Positions 5,763 through 12,593 of a stretch of 12,593 nucleotides of DNA are shown one piece after another. Numbering within the stretch: position 1 is the stretch's first letter; each line of letters opens with the position of its first letter. The notes beneath the pieces are model-generated. The model worked only from the letters and a program-made list of their open reading frames with translations. It was not told where the DNA came from and ran no database searches. A program made the position numbers and the translations under genes. Origin of the DNA: Verrucomicrobia subdivision 3 bacterium UBA7542 (GTDB lineage: Bacteria > Verrucomicrobiota > Verrucomicrobiia > Limisphaerales > UBA11358); NCBI GenBank assembly GCA_002479245.1, contig DLMG01000065.1:1-12593 (forward strand). The letters run 5' to 3'.

Positions 5763-6851
5763 CTAGTCGTCGACTTTTGGCAATTTGCCTTCCTGGTAGC
5801 TGGTCAGGAATTTCTTTAAAAAACCTTTTTGTTCATCCGGGGCAATGTCCAACGCCTTTTGTTCGGTGGCGACGGCTTCGTTGGTTTTGCCGTTCATGAA
5901 CTGGATCCGGGCGAGCGTGTCCAAAATGGCGGGTTCCTTGCCCTTGGTGGCCTCATTTGCCCGCACGGCCATTTTTTCGGCGAGCGCCAGATCGCGCTTC
6001 TCCAGTTCCGGCTGCGTGGCGATGGTCCAGGCGAGGGAATTTTGCAGCATCGCGTTCTTCGGGTACGCGTCACTCAAGGATACGGCCAGTTTGTAGGCAT
6101 CGGCATAGTTCTTCCGGCCAAGCAGAATGGAGAACCGGACGGTATCAAGACTGTCGCCCATGGCAGGCTCCGATTTTTTCATCTCGGCGATTGCCGCCTC
6201 GGCGGCGTCCCAATCCTTGTTTTTGAGGGCTTGGCTGAGTTTTTTGGACAATTCCATCTCCCGGGCTTGGGCCTGTTGTTGACTTTCATATTCCGCGGCA
6301 AACTTGGTGATGTCAAAACGACCGGCCAGAATGTCTTCCAACGTCTTTTCGTCCAACCCCATCGGGTGACCGATCCAGGCGATGCGGCCCTGTTGGTTGA
6401 CGATGAAGGCGGTGGGAATGCCGTTTTGATTGGCAGCGTCCATCCAGGTCACCGCCATGGCGCCTTTGGTTTCGCTGTTTTTGTCGTCGAGGGCGACCCG
6501 GTAGGTCATCTGGTCGCCCATTTTTTTCACGAACGGCGCAACCCCGTCATCATTTTGTTCCCAGACATCCTGACCGATGGCAATGAGTCCCCGGTCCTTG
6601 AATTTTTGCCATAATTCGTTGAGGTGCGGGATGGAGGCCCGACACGGACCGCACCAGGTGGCCCAGAATTCGACGATGTAAACGTGGTTGGTGTCGAATG
6701 CCTTCACCGGCTCGCCTTGCACCCATTTGGCGACCTGGAGTTTTGGCGCCGGATCGCCGACCGTCAATTTCGCCTCTGCCGTGCGTACGGCGACTGCAAG
6801 AGTGACGCCGGTCAGCATGGTCAATGCCCGCAGCAATAAAGAGTTTTTCAT
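5763..6851 (-). CDS. Periplasmic TlpA-like thioredoxin with C-terminal TPR-like domain
   Basis: This 362-residue protein is a probable secreted thiol-disulphide oxidoreductase. Residues 1-27 form a signal peptide (MKNSLLLRAL... ending AEA). A thioredoxin fold of the TlpA/redoxin type follows (28-180), with active site WCGPC at 66-70 inside IVEFWATWCGPCRASIPHL and the cis-proline loop GIPTAF at 144-149. Residues about 190-350 are alpha-helical and TPR-like (KNKDWDAAEAAIAEMKKSEP, ILLGRKNYADAYKLAVSLS, GKTNEAVATEQKALDIAP). ATG 6851 is chosen because it begins a good signal peptide and has AGGA six bases upstream; the frame is open further to 7022 without support. Both active-site cysteines are present, so it should be redox competent. 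It stands alone, divergent from the DUF11 gene. The partner protein is unknown; the TPR tail suggests docking to another periplasmic protein. Confidence 0.92.
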   Translation of the reverse strand: MKNSLLLRALTMLTGVTLAVAVRTAEAKLTVGDPAPKLQVAKWVQGEPVKAFDTNHVYIVEFWATWCGPCRASIPHLNELWQKFKDRGLIAIGQDVWEQNDDGVAPFVKKMGDQMTYRVALDDKNSETKGAMAVTWMDAANQNGIPTAFIVNQQGRIAWIGHPMGLDEKTLEDILAGRFDITKFAAEYESQQQAQAREMELSKKLSQALKNKDWDAAEAAIAEMKKSEPAMGDSLDTVRFSILLGRKNYADAYKLAVSLSDAYPKNAMLQNSLAWTIATQPELEKRDLALAEKMAVRANEATKGKEPAILDTLARIQFMNGKTNEAVATEQKALDIAPDEQKGFLKKFLTSYQEGKLPKVDD

Positions 6852-6884
6852 ATCAATTCCTGGGTTGAACGTTTTAAGTTGGGC

Positions 6885-6954
6885 GCATCTTTTGTTGATG
6901 CAAAACCAGTCTTGCCCTGAAAAGCATTTTGTCCAGTTGAATTTGCATTGATGC
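6885..6954. promoter_or_regulatory. Repeated GATGC inverted repeats upstream of the TlpA-like gene
   Basis: GCATC-N7-GATGC (6885-6901) and GCATTGATGC (6945-6954) share TTGATGC and lie about 50 bp apart in the 270-bp divergent intergenic region. They may be regulator sites for the TlpA-like gene. No confident -35/-10 pair was found, and the arms are short. Confidence 0.25.
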
Positions 6955-6959
6955 TTCAG

Positions 6960-6974
6960 CGGAAATTTTTTCCG
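6960..6974. repeat. CGGAAA-TTT-TTTCCG inverted repeat in divergent intergenic region
   Basis: Perfect 6-bp arms around TTT, about 110 bp before the TlpA-like start and 150 bp before the DUF11 gene. It could be an operator or a weak hairpin; the AT-rich core makes chance plausible. Confidence 0.25.
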
Positions 6975-7121
6975 AGCGGGATAGGGAATTAGTTTTTGGA
7001 AAAAAAGAATAAGAGTTGCCACTTTTCAGGCTGCCGCCGAACACAAAGATTGCCAAATCCTTGAAACTTTCGCATTTTACCGCTGTTTAAGTTCGGAAAC
7101 ACATTTATTCCGTCCTTTAAG

Positions 7122-8522
7122 ATGAAGATTTTTTCCAGTTTGCGGATGTTTGCGTTGCTGGCGCTCGGGCTGACGGCCGTTGCCATCCGGGTCGAGGCGC
7201 AGAGCGTGGGCCTTTCCGTTGTGGCTTCGCCCAGCCCCGTCGCCGTAAGCAATTCGCTGACTTACACCATCACCGTGACTAATCTGACTCTTATAACGGA
7301 AAATTTTATCATAACCAACACGCTGCCCGCTTCGGCCCAATTTCAAAGTGCCAGCAATCCCTACGGTTCCTTCGGCAACAATGGAAGCATCGTTATATTT
7401 TCAGTCACGGGCCTCCCCTACGGCAATGTGGTACAGATGACCGTGACCGCCCTGCCAACGACGGCGGCGTTAGTCACCGATTCGGTGTTTGTGATTTCGG
7501 GTGACCTGCTCTACTCCGCTTCCACCAGTGTGGACACTCAAGTTACCAACGCAGTGGTGCAGCAGGCGGATCTGGCGGTGGCGATGACGGGACCGGCGGC
7601 GCTGGTCTTCTCCAACGATTGGATGGTTTATGGCGTCAACGTCACCAATCTTGGACCGGACACTGCGTCCGGTATTTTTTTGACCAACACCCTGCCTCCC
7701 GGCGTGGGTTTCAAAAGCGTCTCGCCAGCCTTCACACGCCTTGGCAGCGGCAGCAATGTCATTTTCAACCTCGGCACGTTGACGAATCAGGCTTTCATCA
7801 ATTTCCAACTGACGGTCCAGCCCACTAATGCAGGCACCTGGACTTTTGTGTCGGTGGTCAGCACGAACAATAGTGTGCCCGATACCAATGCTGCCAACAA
7901 CTCGACCAGCATCAATATTGTCGTGTCCAATTTCTTTTCCGGCCAGTTGTTCGCCTATACCAATTCTGCGCAAGTTCCCAATGGACAGGTGGGATACTTG
8001 GAACAGACCATCGTCGTGTCGAATACAGGTCCGACAACGGTTGCCGCCGCGCGAGTGATTGTGTCAGGGCTGACAAACCGGCTGGTTAACGCCGTTGGCA
8101 CGAACAACGGCAATCCGTTCGTGGTTTATTCCGCCGCTCTCAACACCAACCAAAGCGTGAGTCTGTTGCTGCAATTCTATCCGAACCGGACGCCCTTTGC
8201 GTTCGGAGATTCGCAGTTGCATCCGGTGGAGGTGACGCCGCTGGATCTGACCCCGCCGGCGAATTTGAGTTCCAACGTCAACTTCACGGGTATTTTCCAG
8301 ATGCCCTCCGGCGGCATGTTGCTTGAATTTCCCACTGTCACGAACCGGACCTACACGGTGGAATACAGCTCCAATCTTCTTTCCACGAACTGGCTGGCAG
8401 CGCAACCTTCCATTGTTGCTCCAGCCAATTACACGTTTTGGATTGATTATGGTCCGCCCGCAACCCTGAGTCATCCCACCAATTCTGCCATGCGGTTTTA
8501 TCGCGCGTTCCTGAACCCCTGA
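7122..8522 (+). CDS. Secreted DUF11-repeat protein with verrucomicrobial C-terminal domain
   Basis: The 466-residue product starts with a signal peptide (MKIFSSLRMFALLALGLTAV, cleavage near VEA-QS, residue 26). Two DUF11 (beta-sandwich, CARDB-like) repeats follow at about 28-140 and 148-270. Each contains a TVTNLT or NVTNLGPDTASG strand and an ITNTLPA or LTNTLPPGVGF signature. A third, weaker unit is at about 275-365 (TIVVSNTGPTTVAAARV). The last 75 residues (TNRTYTVEYSSNLLSTNW... RFYRAFLNP) look like the Ig-like end domain common on secreted proteins of this phylum. It is rich in Asn/Thr/Ser, as expected for an extracellular or surface protein. ATG 7122 gives the signal peptide directly, with only a weak upstream purine tract. 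The next gene starts four bases after its stop, so the two are probably co-transcribed. The role is unknown; surface structure or adhesion is an inference. Confidence 0.9.
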   Translation: MKIFSSLRMFALLALGLTAVAIRVEAQSVGLSVVASPSPVAVSNSLTYTITVTNLTLITENFIITNTLPASAQFQSASNPYGSFGNNGSIVIFSVTGLPYGNVVQMTVTALPTTAALVTDSVFVISGDLLYSASTSVDTQVTNAVVQQADLAVAMTGPAALVFSNDWMVYGVNVTNLGPDTASGIFLTNTLPPGVGFKSVSPAFTRLGSGSNVIFNLGTLTNQAFINFQLTVQPTNAGTWTFVSVVSTNNSVPDTNAANNSTSINIVVSNFFSGQLFAYTNSAQVPNGQVGYLEQTIVVSNTGPTTVAAARVIVSGLTNRLVNAVGTNNGNPFVVYSAALNTNQSVSLLLQFYPNRTPFAFGDSQLHPVEVTPLDLTPPANLSSNVNFTGIFQMPSGGMLLEFPTVTNRTYTVEYSSNLLSTNWLAAQPSIVAPANYTFWIDYGPPATLSHPTNSAMRFYRAFLNP

Positions 8523-8526
8523 CGCC

Positions 8527-9714
8527 ATGTCATTCAACTCCATGAGAAACGTTCGCAACCGCGATTTTTTTGCGTGGTGTCTGTCTTTTTGTTTTGCGAG
8601 TCTGGCCATGACTGCGGCGGCCCAATCGCAATCACCCGGCCAAAACCCGAATCCCAACGGTCCCATTGCCATACCTCCCGACGCCCAAGCCCAACCCCAA
8701 CCGCAACCAAGCGTCCAAACGCAGCCGTCCACCGATATCTGGGATCGCTGGGGGATTCAAAAGGTTTCCGAGAACGACGACTGGACGCGTCATTTCCGCA
8801 TCGGGGCCATGGTCGGACTGAATATCAGCGCCAACTTCAATGTGAAGAACGCAATCACCTTTTCGGGCAAAAATGCGGCGAACGGGATTTATGACGACGG
8901 CTACGTGCGAACAGACAACACCGGGAACGCTGGAAATTTAACGAGCAATTGGGGTTACGATAACTTGTCCCAAGTCGTCGGTTCAACGTTGCAAATGCAC
9001 AGCGCGAAATCTTTTTCCCCGGACCCGACTGGTGGTACCAGTTCGGAAAGCGGTGATTCCGCGTTTGCTGGGTTCGACATGGCTTATGGCGGCAATCTCT
9101 GGGATTGGGGACGCGCGAAGATCGGTTGGGATTTGGGATTCGGCCTGCTGCCCATTTATATCAAGGATAACCTGTCCCTGAATGGGACCCTCACCCAAAA
9201 TGTTTATTCATTTGATATACCCAGCAGCACGACGCACCTGCCGCCGCCGGGTTATCAGGGCGGCCCCAACGGCGGTCCGTGGCTTGGCAGTAACGGTACG
9301 CAATTGGCTGACTACACCCCTCCAGGCACTGTAAACCTCACCGGTACGCGCACGCTGGACGTGATGCTCTACACCTTCCGGCTGGGGCCATCGGTGTATT
9401 GGGATTTAAATAAAGATTTCGGCTTGTCAGCCAGTGTCGGCCCCGCCGTCGGCATCGTGTCGGGAAGCCTGCAATATAATGAAATAATCGATACCGCAAG
9501 GTACACAGGGCAGATTAATGCGACCGACCTGGTGTATGGCGGCTATGTGAACGCGATGTTGTTGTATCATGTTCCGAAAGAAAACGGCGACCTTTACTTG
9601 GGCGTGCAATACATGTCGCTGGGCAATGCCACCATCAGCGGCGGCGGCCGGCAGGGACAATTGAATCTGGGCGGACAGGTTTATATTACCGCCGGCATCA
9701 ACTGGCCGTTCTGA
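8527..9714 (+). CDS. Putative outer-membrane beta-barrel protein
   Basis: This 395-residue protein begins with a signal peptide (residues 1 to about 32, hydrophobic core FFAWCLSFCFASLAMTAAA). A Pro/Gln-rich linker follows (33-68, with QAQPQPQPSVQTQPS). The rest alternates aromatic and glycine-rich strands: FRIGAMVGLNISANFNV, IGWDLGFGLLPIYI, FRLGPSVYWDLNKDFGLSAS, DLYLGVQYMSLG, GGQVYITAGINWPF. The final residue is phenylalanine in an amphipathic last strand, the usual signal for outer-membrane barrel assembly. No specific family is recognised; it resembles generic outer-membrane beta-barrel proteins. ATG 8527 is four bases after the DUF11 gene's stop; ATG 8542 is an alternative start that leaves the signal peptide intact. 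It is probably in an operon with the DUF11 protein, and the two may act together at the cell surface. Convergent repeats follow it. Confidence 0.85.
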   Translation: MSFNSMRNVRNRDFFAWCLSFCFASLAMTAAAQSQSPGQNPNPNGPIAIPPDAQAQPQPQPSVQTQPSTDIWDRWGIQKVSENDDWTRHFRIGAMVGLNISANFNVKNAITFSGKNAANGIYDDGYVRTDNTGNAGNLTSNWGYDNLSQVVGSTLQMHSAKSFSPDPTGGTSSESGDSAFAGFDMAYGGNLWDWGRAKIGWDLGFGLLPIYIKDNLSLNGTLTQNVYSFDIPSSTTHLPPPGYQGGPNGGPWLGSNGTQLADYTPPGTVNLTGTRTLDVMLYTFRLGPSVYWDLNKDFGLSASVGPAVGIVSGSLQYNEIIDTARYTGQINATDLVYGGYVNAMLLYHVPKENGDLYLGVQYMSLGNATISGGGRQGQLNLGGQVYITAGINWPF

Positions 9715-9743
9715 GCCACTGCCGGAGACATTCGCTGGCATGA

Positions 9744-9890
9744 TGTAGCGCGGGCTTTCCAGCCTGCGAGTTCGAGCGACTTTTACGCCTTCGCGGCGCG
9801 CCAAAGCGCCGCTCCGGCGCGACGGCGGCCAGTCGCCCGAAACGGAACTGGAAAGTTCCGCCACCAGCGGACAGGAATGTCCGCTCTACA
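9744..9890. repeat. Composite REP-like element of several hairpins with TTCC/GGAA tetraloops
   Basis: Bounded by TGTAG (9744-9748) and CTACA (9886-9890), the element contains hairpins in series. CGCGGGCT-TTCC-AGCCTGCG is at 9749-9768, with one mispair. GCGGCGC-GCCAAA-GCGCCGC is at 9793-9812. CGGAACT-GGAA-AGTTCCG is at 9843-9860, and GCGGACA-GGAA-TGTCCGC at 9867-9884. Three of the four share a GGAA loop or its complement. It fills most of the gap between the convergent barrel gene and DUF362 gene, where it may also limit read-through. Confidence 0.75.
9786..9831. repeat. GC-rich 46-bp repeat block, first copy
   Basis: This block matches 11121-11166 at 44 of 46 positions in the same orientation. 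It contains the GCGGCGC/GCGCCGC hairpin and is embedded here in the composite element at 9744-9890. Confidence 0.85.
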
Positions 9891-9933
9891 AGAGCTTTCC
9901 CCGTCAGCCGGCAACAATTTCGGTTTTTTTGTT

Positions 9934-11004
9934 TCAGCGCAACTTTTCCACCCGGATTTTCGCGGGGTCGTTCACGCCGAGCTGGAGCAGGGCGGCGTTG
10001 GCGTAAATCTCCAGGTTCGGTTTGAATTCCGGCGCATCAAGCGCGCGCCGTTCGCGGTCAAGTTCCTTGATGGCCAGCGTGTCGAGCGCAACGGGGTCGC
10101 GGCTGAACCACAGTTGATTCAGCACCGAGGAATAATGCAGCAGACCGTGCGAACCGCCTTCGTATTGGCCGAGGAGCGCATCGGTGATGTTTAGCACCAC
10201 GCGGTCGCCCAGCACGGGCAGGGCGTAAATTTCCGGCACGGCAACCGCCAGCCGGCCGGGATCATCCGCAAAACGCCGCGTGTTGTCCACGCTGCCCATT
10301 GCCAGGCCGTAAAGATGTCCGCAAACGCCGGCATCTTCCTGGTTCAGCAGCGGCGCGATGCTGATGATTTTGGTGATCTGCCGGCTGACCAGCATGGAGA
10401 CGAAGGATTTTCGCCCGACGCCTTCGCCCTTTTTGCCGAATTCCAAATCGCCCCAGACGAGATTGCCGATGATGGCGGTGTCAGGCTGATAAAAGTTCGT
10501 TGGATCGTAGCCCGCTTCCACGCCACCGGCCACCCGCACGCCGAGTTGCGCGCCGAGCTTGAAAAATCCGGCGGCGCGCAAATTGTCCTCGTGTTTGTCC
10601 CAGATGATAACGTGTTGCGGCGGCACACCCGCGTCGAGCAACCCGCGAACCACCGCCGCCACGACGGCGGGCCGCGTGCCGCTGAGCATTCCGGCGGTGG
10701 AAAACACCTTGATGCCGATGACGTCCTGTGTGGAAACGAGGCTGCGCCAGGCGGCGGTGACCGTGGCTTGGCCGGTGAAATTCGTGATGCCGCGATTTAG
10801 CACGGCCTGCACCCGCGTGGGGTCGGGCTGAAAATTGGAGATGGCGTTCGCATTTTCAACGGTAACGACCCGCGCGATGGCGTTGGTGGAATGACCGGCA
10901 AACGAATCGGCGGCCCGACCCGGCCAACACGCCAGTCCGACGGCCGCCGCCATCGCCAGCCGCCGGGCCGCTTGCACGAATTGAGTTTGCGCGTTTCTTG
11001 ACAC
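9934..11004 (-). CDS. Secreted DUF362-domain protein
   Basis: The 356-residue product has an N-terminal hydrophobic signal (RRLAMAAAVGLACWPGRAADS, cleavage near residue 32) and then a DUF362 domain over most of its length. Recognisable elements are DVIGIKVFSTAG (about 93-104), the strand VIIWDKHEDNLRAAGF (133-148), and GVCGHLYGLAMGSVDNTRRF (about 231-250), the family's usual AG-rich block before MGSV. DUF362 has no settled biochemical role; some members are fused to 4Fe-4S domains, but no such cysteine cluster is seen here. The best start is GTG 11004; an internal ATG at 10953 would cut into the signal peptide. No good ribosome binding site is visible. It is divergent from the TPR lipoprotein and convergent with the barrel gene, so it is probably transcribed alone. 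Function not assignable. Confidence 0.88.
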   Translation of the reverse strand: MSRNAQTQFVQAARRLAMAAAVGLACWPGRAADSFAGHSTNAIARVVTVENANAISNFQPDPTRVQAVLNRGITNFTGQATVTAAWRSLVSTQDVIGIKVFSTAGMLSGTRPAVVAAVVRGLLDAGVPPQHVIIWDKHEDNLRAAGFFKLGAQLGVRVAGGVEAGYDPTNFYQPDTAIIGNLVWGDLEFGKKGEGVGRKSFVSMLVSRQITKIISIAPLLNQEDAGVCGHLYGLAMGSVDNTRRFADDPGRLAVAVPEIYALPVLGDRVVLNITDALLGQYEGGSHGLLHYSSVLNQLWFSRDPVALDTLAIKELDRERRALDAPEFKPNLEIYANAALLQLGVNDPAKIRVEKLR

Positions 11005-11061
11005 TTTTGGGTGTGGATGCTACCACCAGCGCCGATGCTGGCCACCAAAAACGAAGGCGAG

Positions 11062-11185
11062 GGTGGAAGATGGAAACTGGAGAATGGAATTTTTCGACAG
11101 CGCGCCGGTTTTCATCTTTCCGCCTTCGCGGCGCGCCATAGCGCCGCTTCGGCGCGACGGCGGCCATCTTCCATCTTCCATCTTC
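11062..11185. repeat. Repeat element with GAAGATGGA inverted ends enclosing the 46-bp block
   Basis: GGTGGAAGATGGAAACTGG near 11062-11080 is mirrored by CCATCTTCCATCTTCCATC at 11164-11182, giving imperfect inverted ends of the GAAGATGGA type. Inside lies a second copy of the 46-bp GC-rich block. The element occupies nearly all the space between the divergent DUF362 and TPR lipoprotein genes and ends about 6 bases before the only usable start codon of the latter. Confidence 0.65.
11121..11166. repeat. GC-rich 46-bp repeat block, second copy
   Basis: This copy differs from 9786-9831 at two positions only. Neighbouring sequence is unrelated between the copies, so the 46-bp block is itself the repeated unit. 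Confidence 0.85.
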
Positions 11186-11190
11186 GTTTT

Positions 11191-12593
11191 TTGCTTTTCC
11201 TCGCGCTTGCCCTGTTCGTTGCGGGCTGCACGCCGTCTGGTCCGCGCGCGTTGCTCAAGGGCAAAAAACTTCTGGAGCGCGGCGATTACGCCGGCGCGGT
11301 GGCGCAATTCAAGACCGCCACGTCGCTTCTGGCCACGAACGCCCAGGCGTGGAATTATCTCGGGGTGGCGTGCCAGTATGCCGGCCAGCCGACCAATGCG
11401 GCGACGGCGTATCAATGCGCCCTGGCACGCGACCGCGATTTGATGGAGGCGCACTACAATCTTGGTTGTTTGTGGCTGGAGCAGAACAAACCGGATGCAG
11501 CGGAAGGCGAGTTCACCGCCTACACGTTGCGCCGGCCCAAGGCGCCGGAAGGCTGGCTCAAGCTCGGCCTCGCGCAGCTTCAATCGCACGATGTCACATC
11601 GGCGGAAAAAAGTTTCAGCACCGCGCTTTATCTGAGTCCGAACAACGCCGAGGCCTTGAACGGTTTGGGACTCGCGCGGGTCGAACGCGGACGTCCGCGC
11701 GAGGCGGCGCAATTTTTTACGGTGGCGGCAAAGGAACAGCCGGATTACGCGCCGGCCTGGCTGAATCTGGCGACGGTGGCGCAACAATACTTGCACGACA
11801 ACACGCTGGCGCTGCAAAATTATCGCACGTATCTGGCGCTGACGCCGCGTCCGGCGAATTGGGACGCGGTAAACGACATCGCGAACAGTCTGGAGCCGCC
11901 GGCGGCGGTCGCGGCGGCGAACCCGCCACCGGCGAATCAAAATCAAACTGCCGCACTCACGGCTGAAAACAAAACGCCGGCGGCCGGCAGCGCGGTTCGC
12001 ACGACCGGGTTGCCACGAACGCAGGCGGTTGTCCGCGCCAGTTCAAATCCGCCGCGGGGAACAACTCCGGCGCAGATCGTGAAGGTCCAGCCGCAACCGG
12101 CGATTGTCGGGACGCCCGTGGCAGAAACGCCGCCGGAACCGGTGACCGGGAAGACGGGTGCCTTGAACAAGCTGAATCCGCTGAACTGGTTTCGTTCTTC
12201 CGCGCCGGAAAAAAACGAAGGAACGGTAGTGACGCCCCTGCTCCCACCGGTGGCGAACAACAACCGTGTCGGCGTAACGCCGCTGTCGCCGGTAAATTCC
12301 AGCACCCCAACGCAAACTGCATCCGCGCCCGCGCCGAAGCCGGTTGTTGCGCCGAAGCCGGTCAAGATTGTTCAGCCCGCGCCGCCGCCGTTTCCGCGTT
12401 ACTTGTATCTTTCGCCGCGCAAACCGCAGGCGGGCGACCGGCGGACGGCATTGGGTGCGTTCACCCGGGCGCGGGAGTTTGAGCAGAATTCGCGCTGGCT
12501 GGACGCGATGCAATCATATCGTCAGGCGACGGAACTGGATCCGGGCTGGTTCGAGGCGCAATACAATTACGGCGTGATCGCCTTTCGGCTGCG
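11191..12593 (+). CDS. TPR-repeat lipoprotein, 3' end outside window
   Basis: The frame runs open to the window edge for 467 codons. From TTG 11191 it gives a hydrophobic signal ending in the lipobox LFVAGC (Cys13), so the protein is probably lipid-anchored. About six tetratricopeptide repeats follow (18-225), for example RGDYAGAVAQFKTATSLL, AHYNLGCLWLEQNKPDAAEG, and PNNAEALNGLGLARVERGRP. Then comes a long Pro/Ala/Thr-rich linker (about 232-400) that includes ALNKLNPLNWFRSS, and then a second TPR block (from about 415, ending in DPGWFEAQYNYGVIAF). TPRs mediate protein-protein contacts, so a scaffold role in the envelope is likely. The start is doubtful: the frame is open upstream through the repeat, no ATG or GTG is in frame there, and no ribosome binding site precedes the TTG. 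The predicted n-region then lacks a basic residue, although HLRF lies just upstream. The repeat may have displaced the native start. Confidence 0.85.
   Translation, partial: MLFLALALFVAGCTPSGPRALLKGKKLLERGDYAGAVAQFKTATSLLATNAQAWNYLGVACQYAGQPTNAATAYQCALARDRDLMEAHYNLGCLWLEQNKPDAAEGEFTAYTLRRPKAPEGWLKLGLAQLQSHDVTSAEKSFSTALYLSPNNAEALNGLGLARVERGRPREAAQFFTVAAKEQPDYAPAWLNLATVAQQYLHDNTLALQNYRTYLALTPRPANWDAVNDIANSLEPPAAVAAANPPPANQNQTAALTAENKTPAAGSAVRTTGLPRTQAVVRASSNPPRGTTPAQIVKVQPQPAIVGTPVAETPPEPVTGKTGALNKLNPLNWFRSSAPEKNEGTVVTPLLPPVANNNRVGVTPLSPVNSSTPTQTASAPAPKPVVAPKPVKIVQPAPPPFPRYLYLSPRKPQAGDRRTALGAFTRAREFEQNSRWLDAMQSYRQATELDPGWFEAQYNYGVIAFRL

Noticed and set aside
6852..7022. N-terminal extension of the TlpA-like protein
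   Set aside because: It would bury the signal peptide 57 residues inside. ATG 6851 has AGGA six bases upstream.
9744..9890. CRISPR array or attC-like recombination site
   Set aside because: The hairpins differ in stem sequence and spacing, and no regular direct repeats with unique spacers are seen. A REP-like composite fits better.
11063..11443. Plus-strand 126-codon frame starting in the repeat
   Set aside because: It translates repeat DNA and then an out-of-frame Arg-rich reading of the TPR gene.
11020..11946. 308-codon minus-strand open frame opposite the TPR lipoprotein
   Set aside because: It is Arg-rich low-complexity translation over a frame with clear TPR repeats and a lipobox, and part of it translates the 46-bp repeat.

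Overview
The window reads as accessory chromosomal DNA from a Gram-negative bacterium of the Verrucomicrobiota, perhaps a Pedosphaera-like lineage. This rests on several signs: DUF11 repeats followed by a C-terminal domain ending in an FYRAFLNP-type tail, a truncated ECF sigma factor with the LLRQYAGG opening common in that phylum, a secreted DUF362 protein, a TlpA-TPR fusion, a TPR lipoprotein, and many GC-rich dispersed hairpin repeats. The taxonomic call is inference from gene style only.

Layout. (1) 113-2032 (+): a large protein of unknown function with a striking C-terminal HWRRGHWRRQRHG motif. (2) 2116-4434: a compact restriction-modification (R-M) module. A beta-class DNA methyltransferase (2237-3214, minus) and a helix-turn-helix/PD-(D/E)XK endonuclease (3281-4177, plus) diverge from a 66-bp promoter region that holds two 16-bp direct repeats. 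(3) 4376-5191 (+): a TrmH/SpoU RNA 2'-O-methyltransferase. (4) 5192-5762: a gene-poor stretch with dispersed repeats and the first codons of a truncated ECF sigma factor. (5) 5763-6851 (-): a periplasmic thioredoxin-like protein with a TPR-like tail. (6) 7122-9714 (+): a two-gene unit encoding a secreted DUF11 protein and a putative outer-membrane beta-barrel. (7) 9744-9890: a composite hairpin repeat. (8) 9934-11004 (-): a secreted DUF362 protein. (9) 11191 to the window edge (+): a TPR lipoprotein, open at the right end, whose start abuts a repeat.

The main finding is the architecture around the R-M module. The first 59 bp of the trmH coding sequence plus 58 bp upstream (4318-4434) are present a second time at 2116-2232, in the same orientation and about 91% identical. 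The last 50 bp are identical. The left copy is a 19-codon stub ending in TAG, and the methyltransferase stop codon lies four bases beyond it. This is the footprint expected from insertion of an R-M module with long target duplication, leaving trmH intact on the right and a broken 5' end on the left. The module appears self-regulated: the endonuclease carries its own Xre-type HTH, and the repeats overlap candidate -10 elements for both genes. A second pair of direct repeats, 5' remnants of an ECF sigma gene, brackets trmH.
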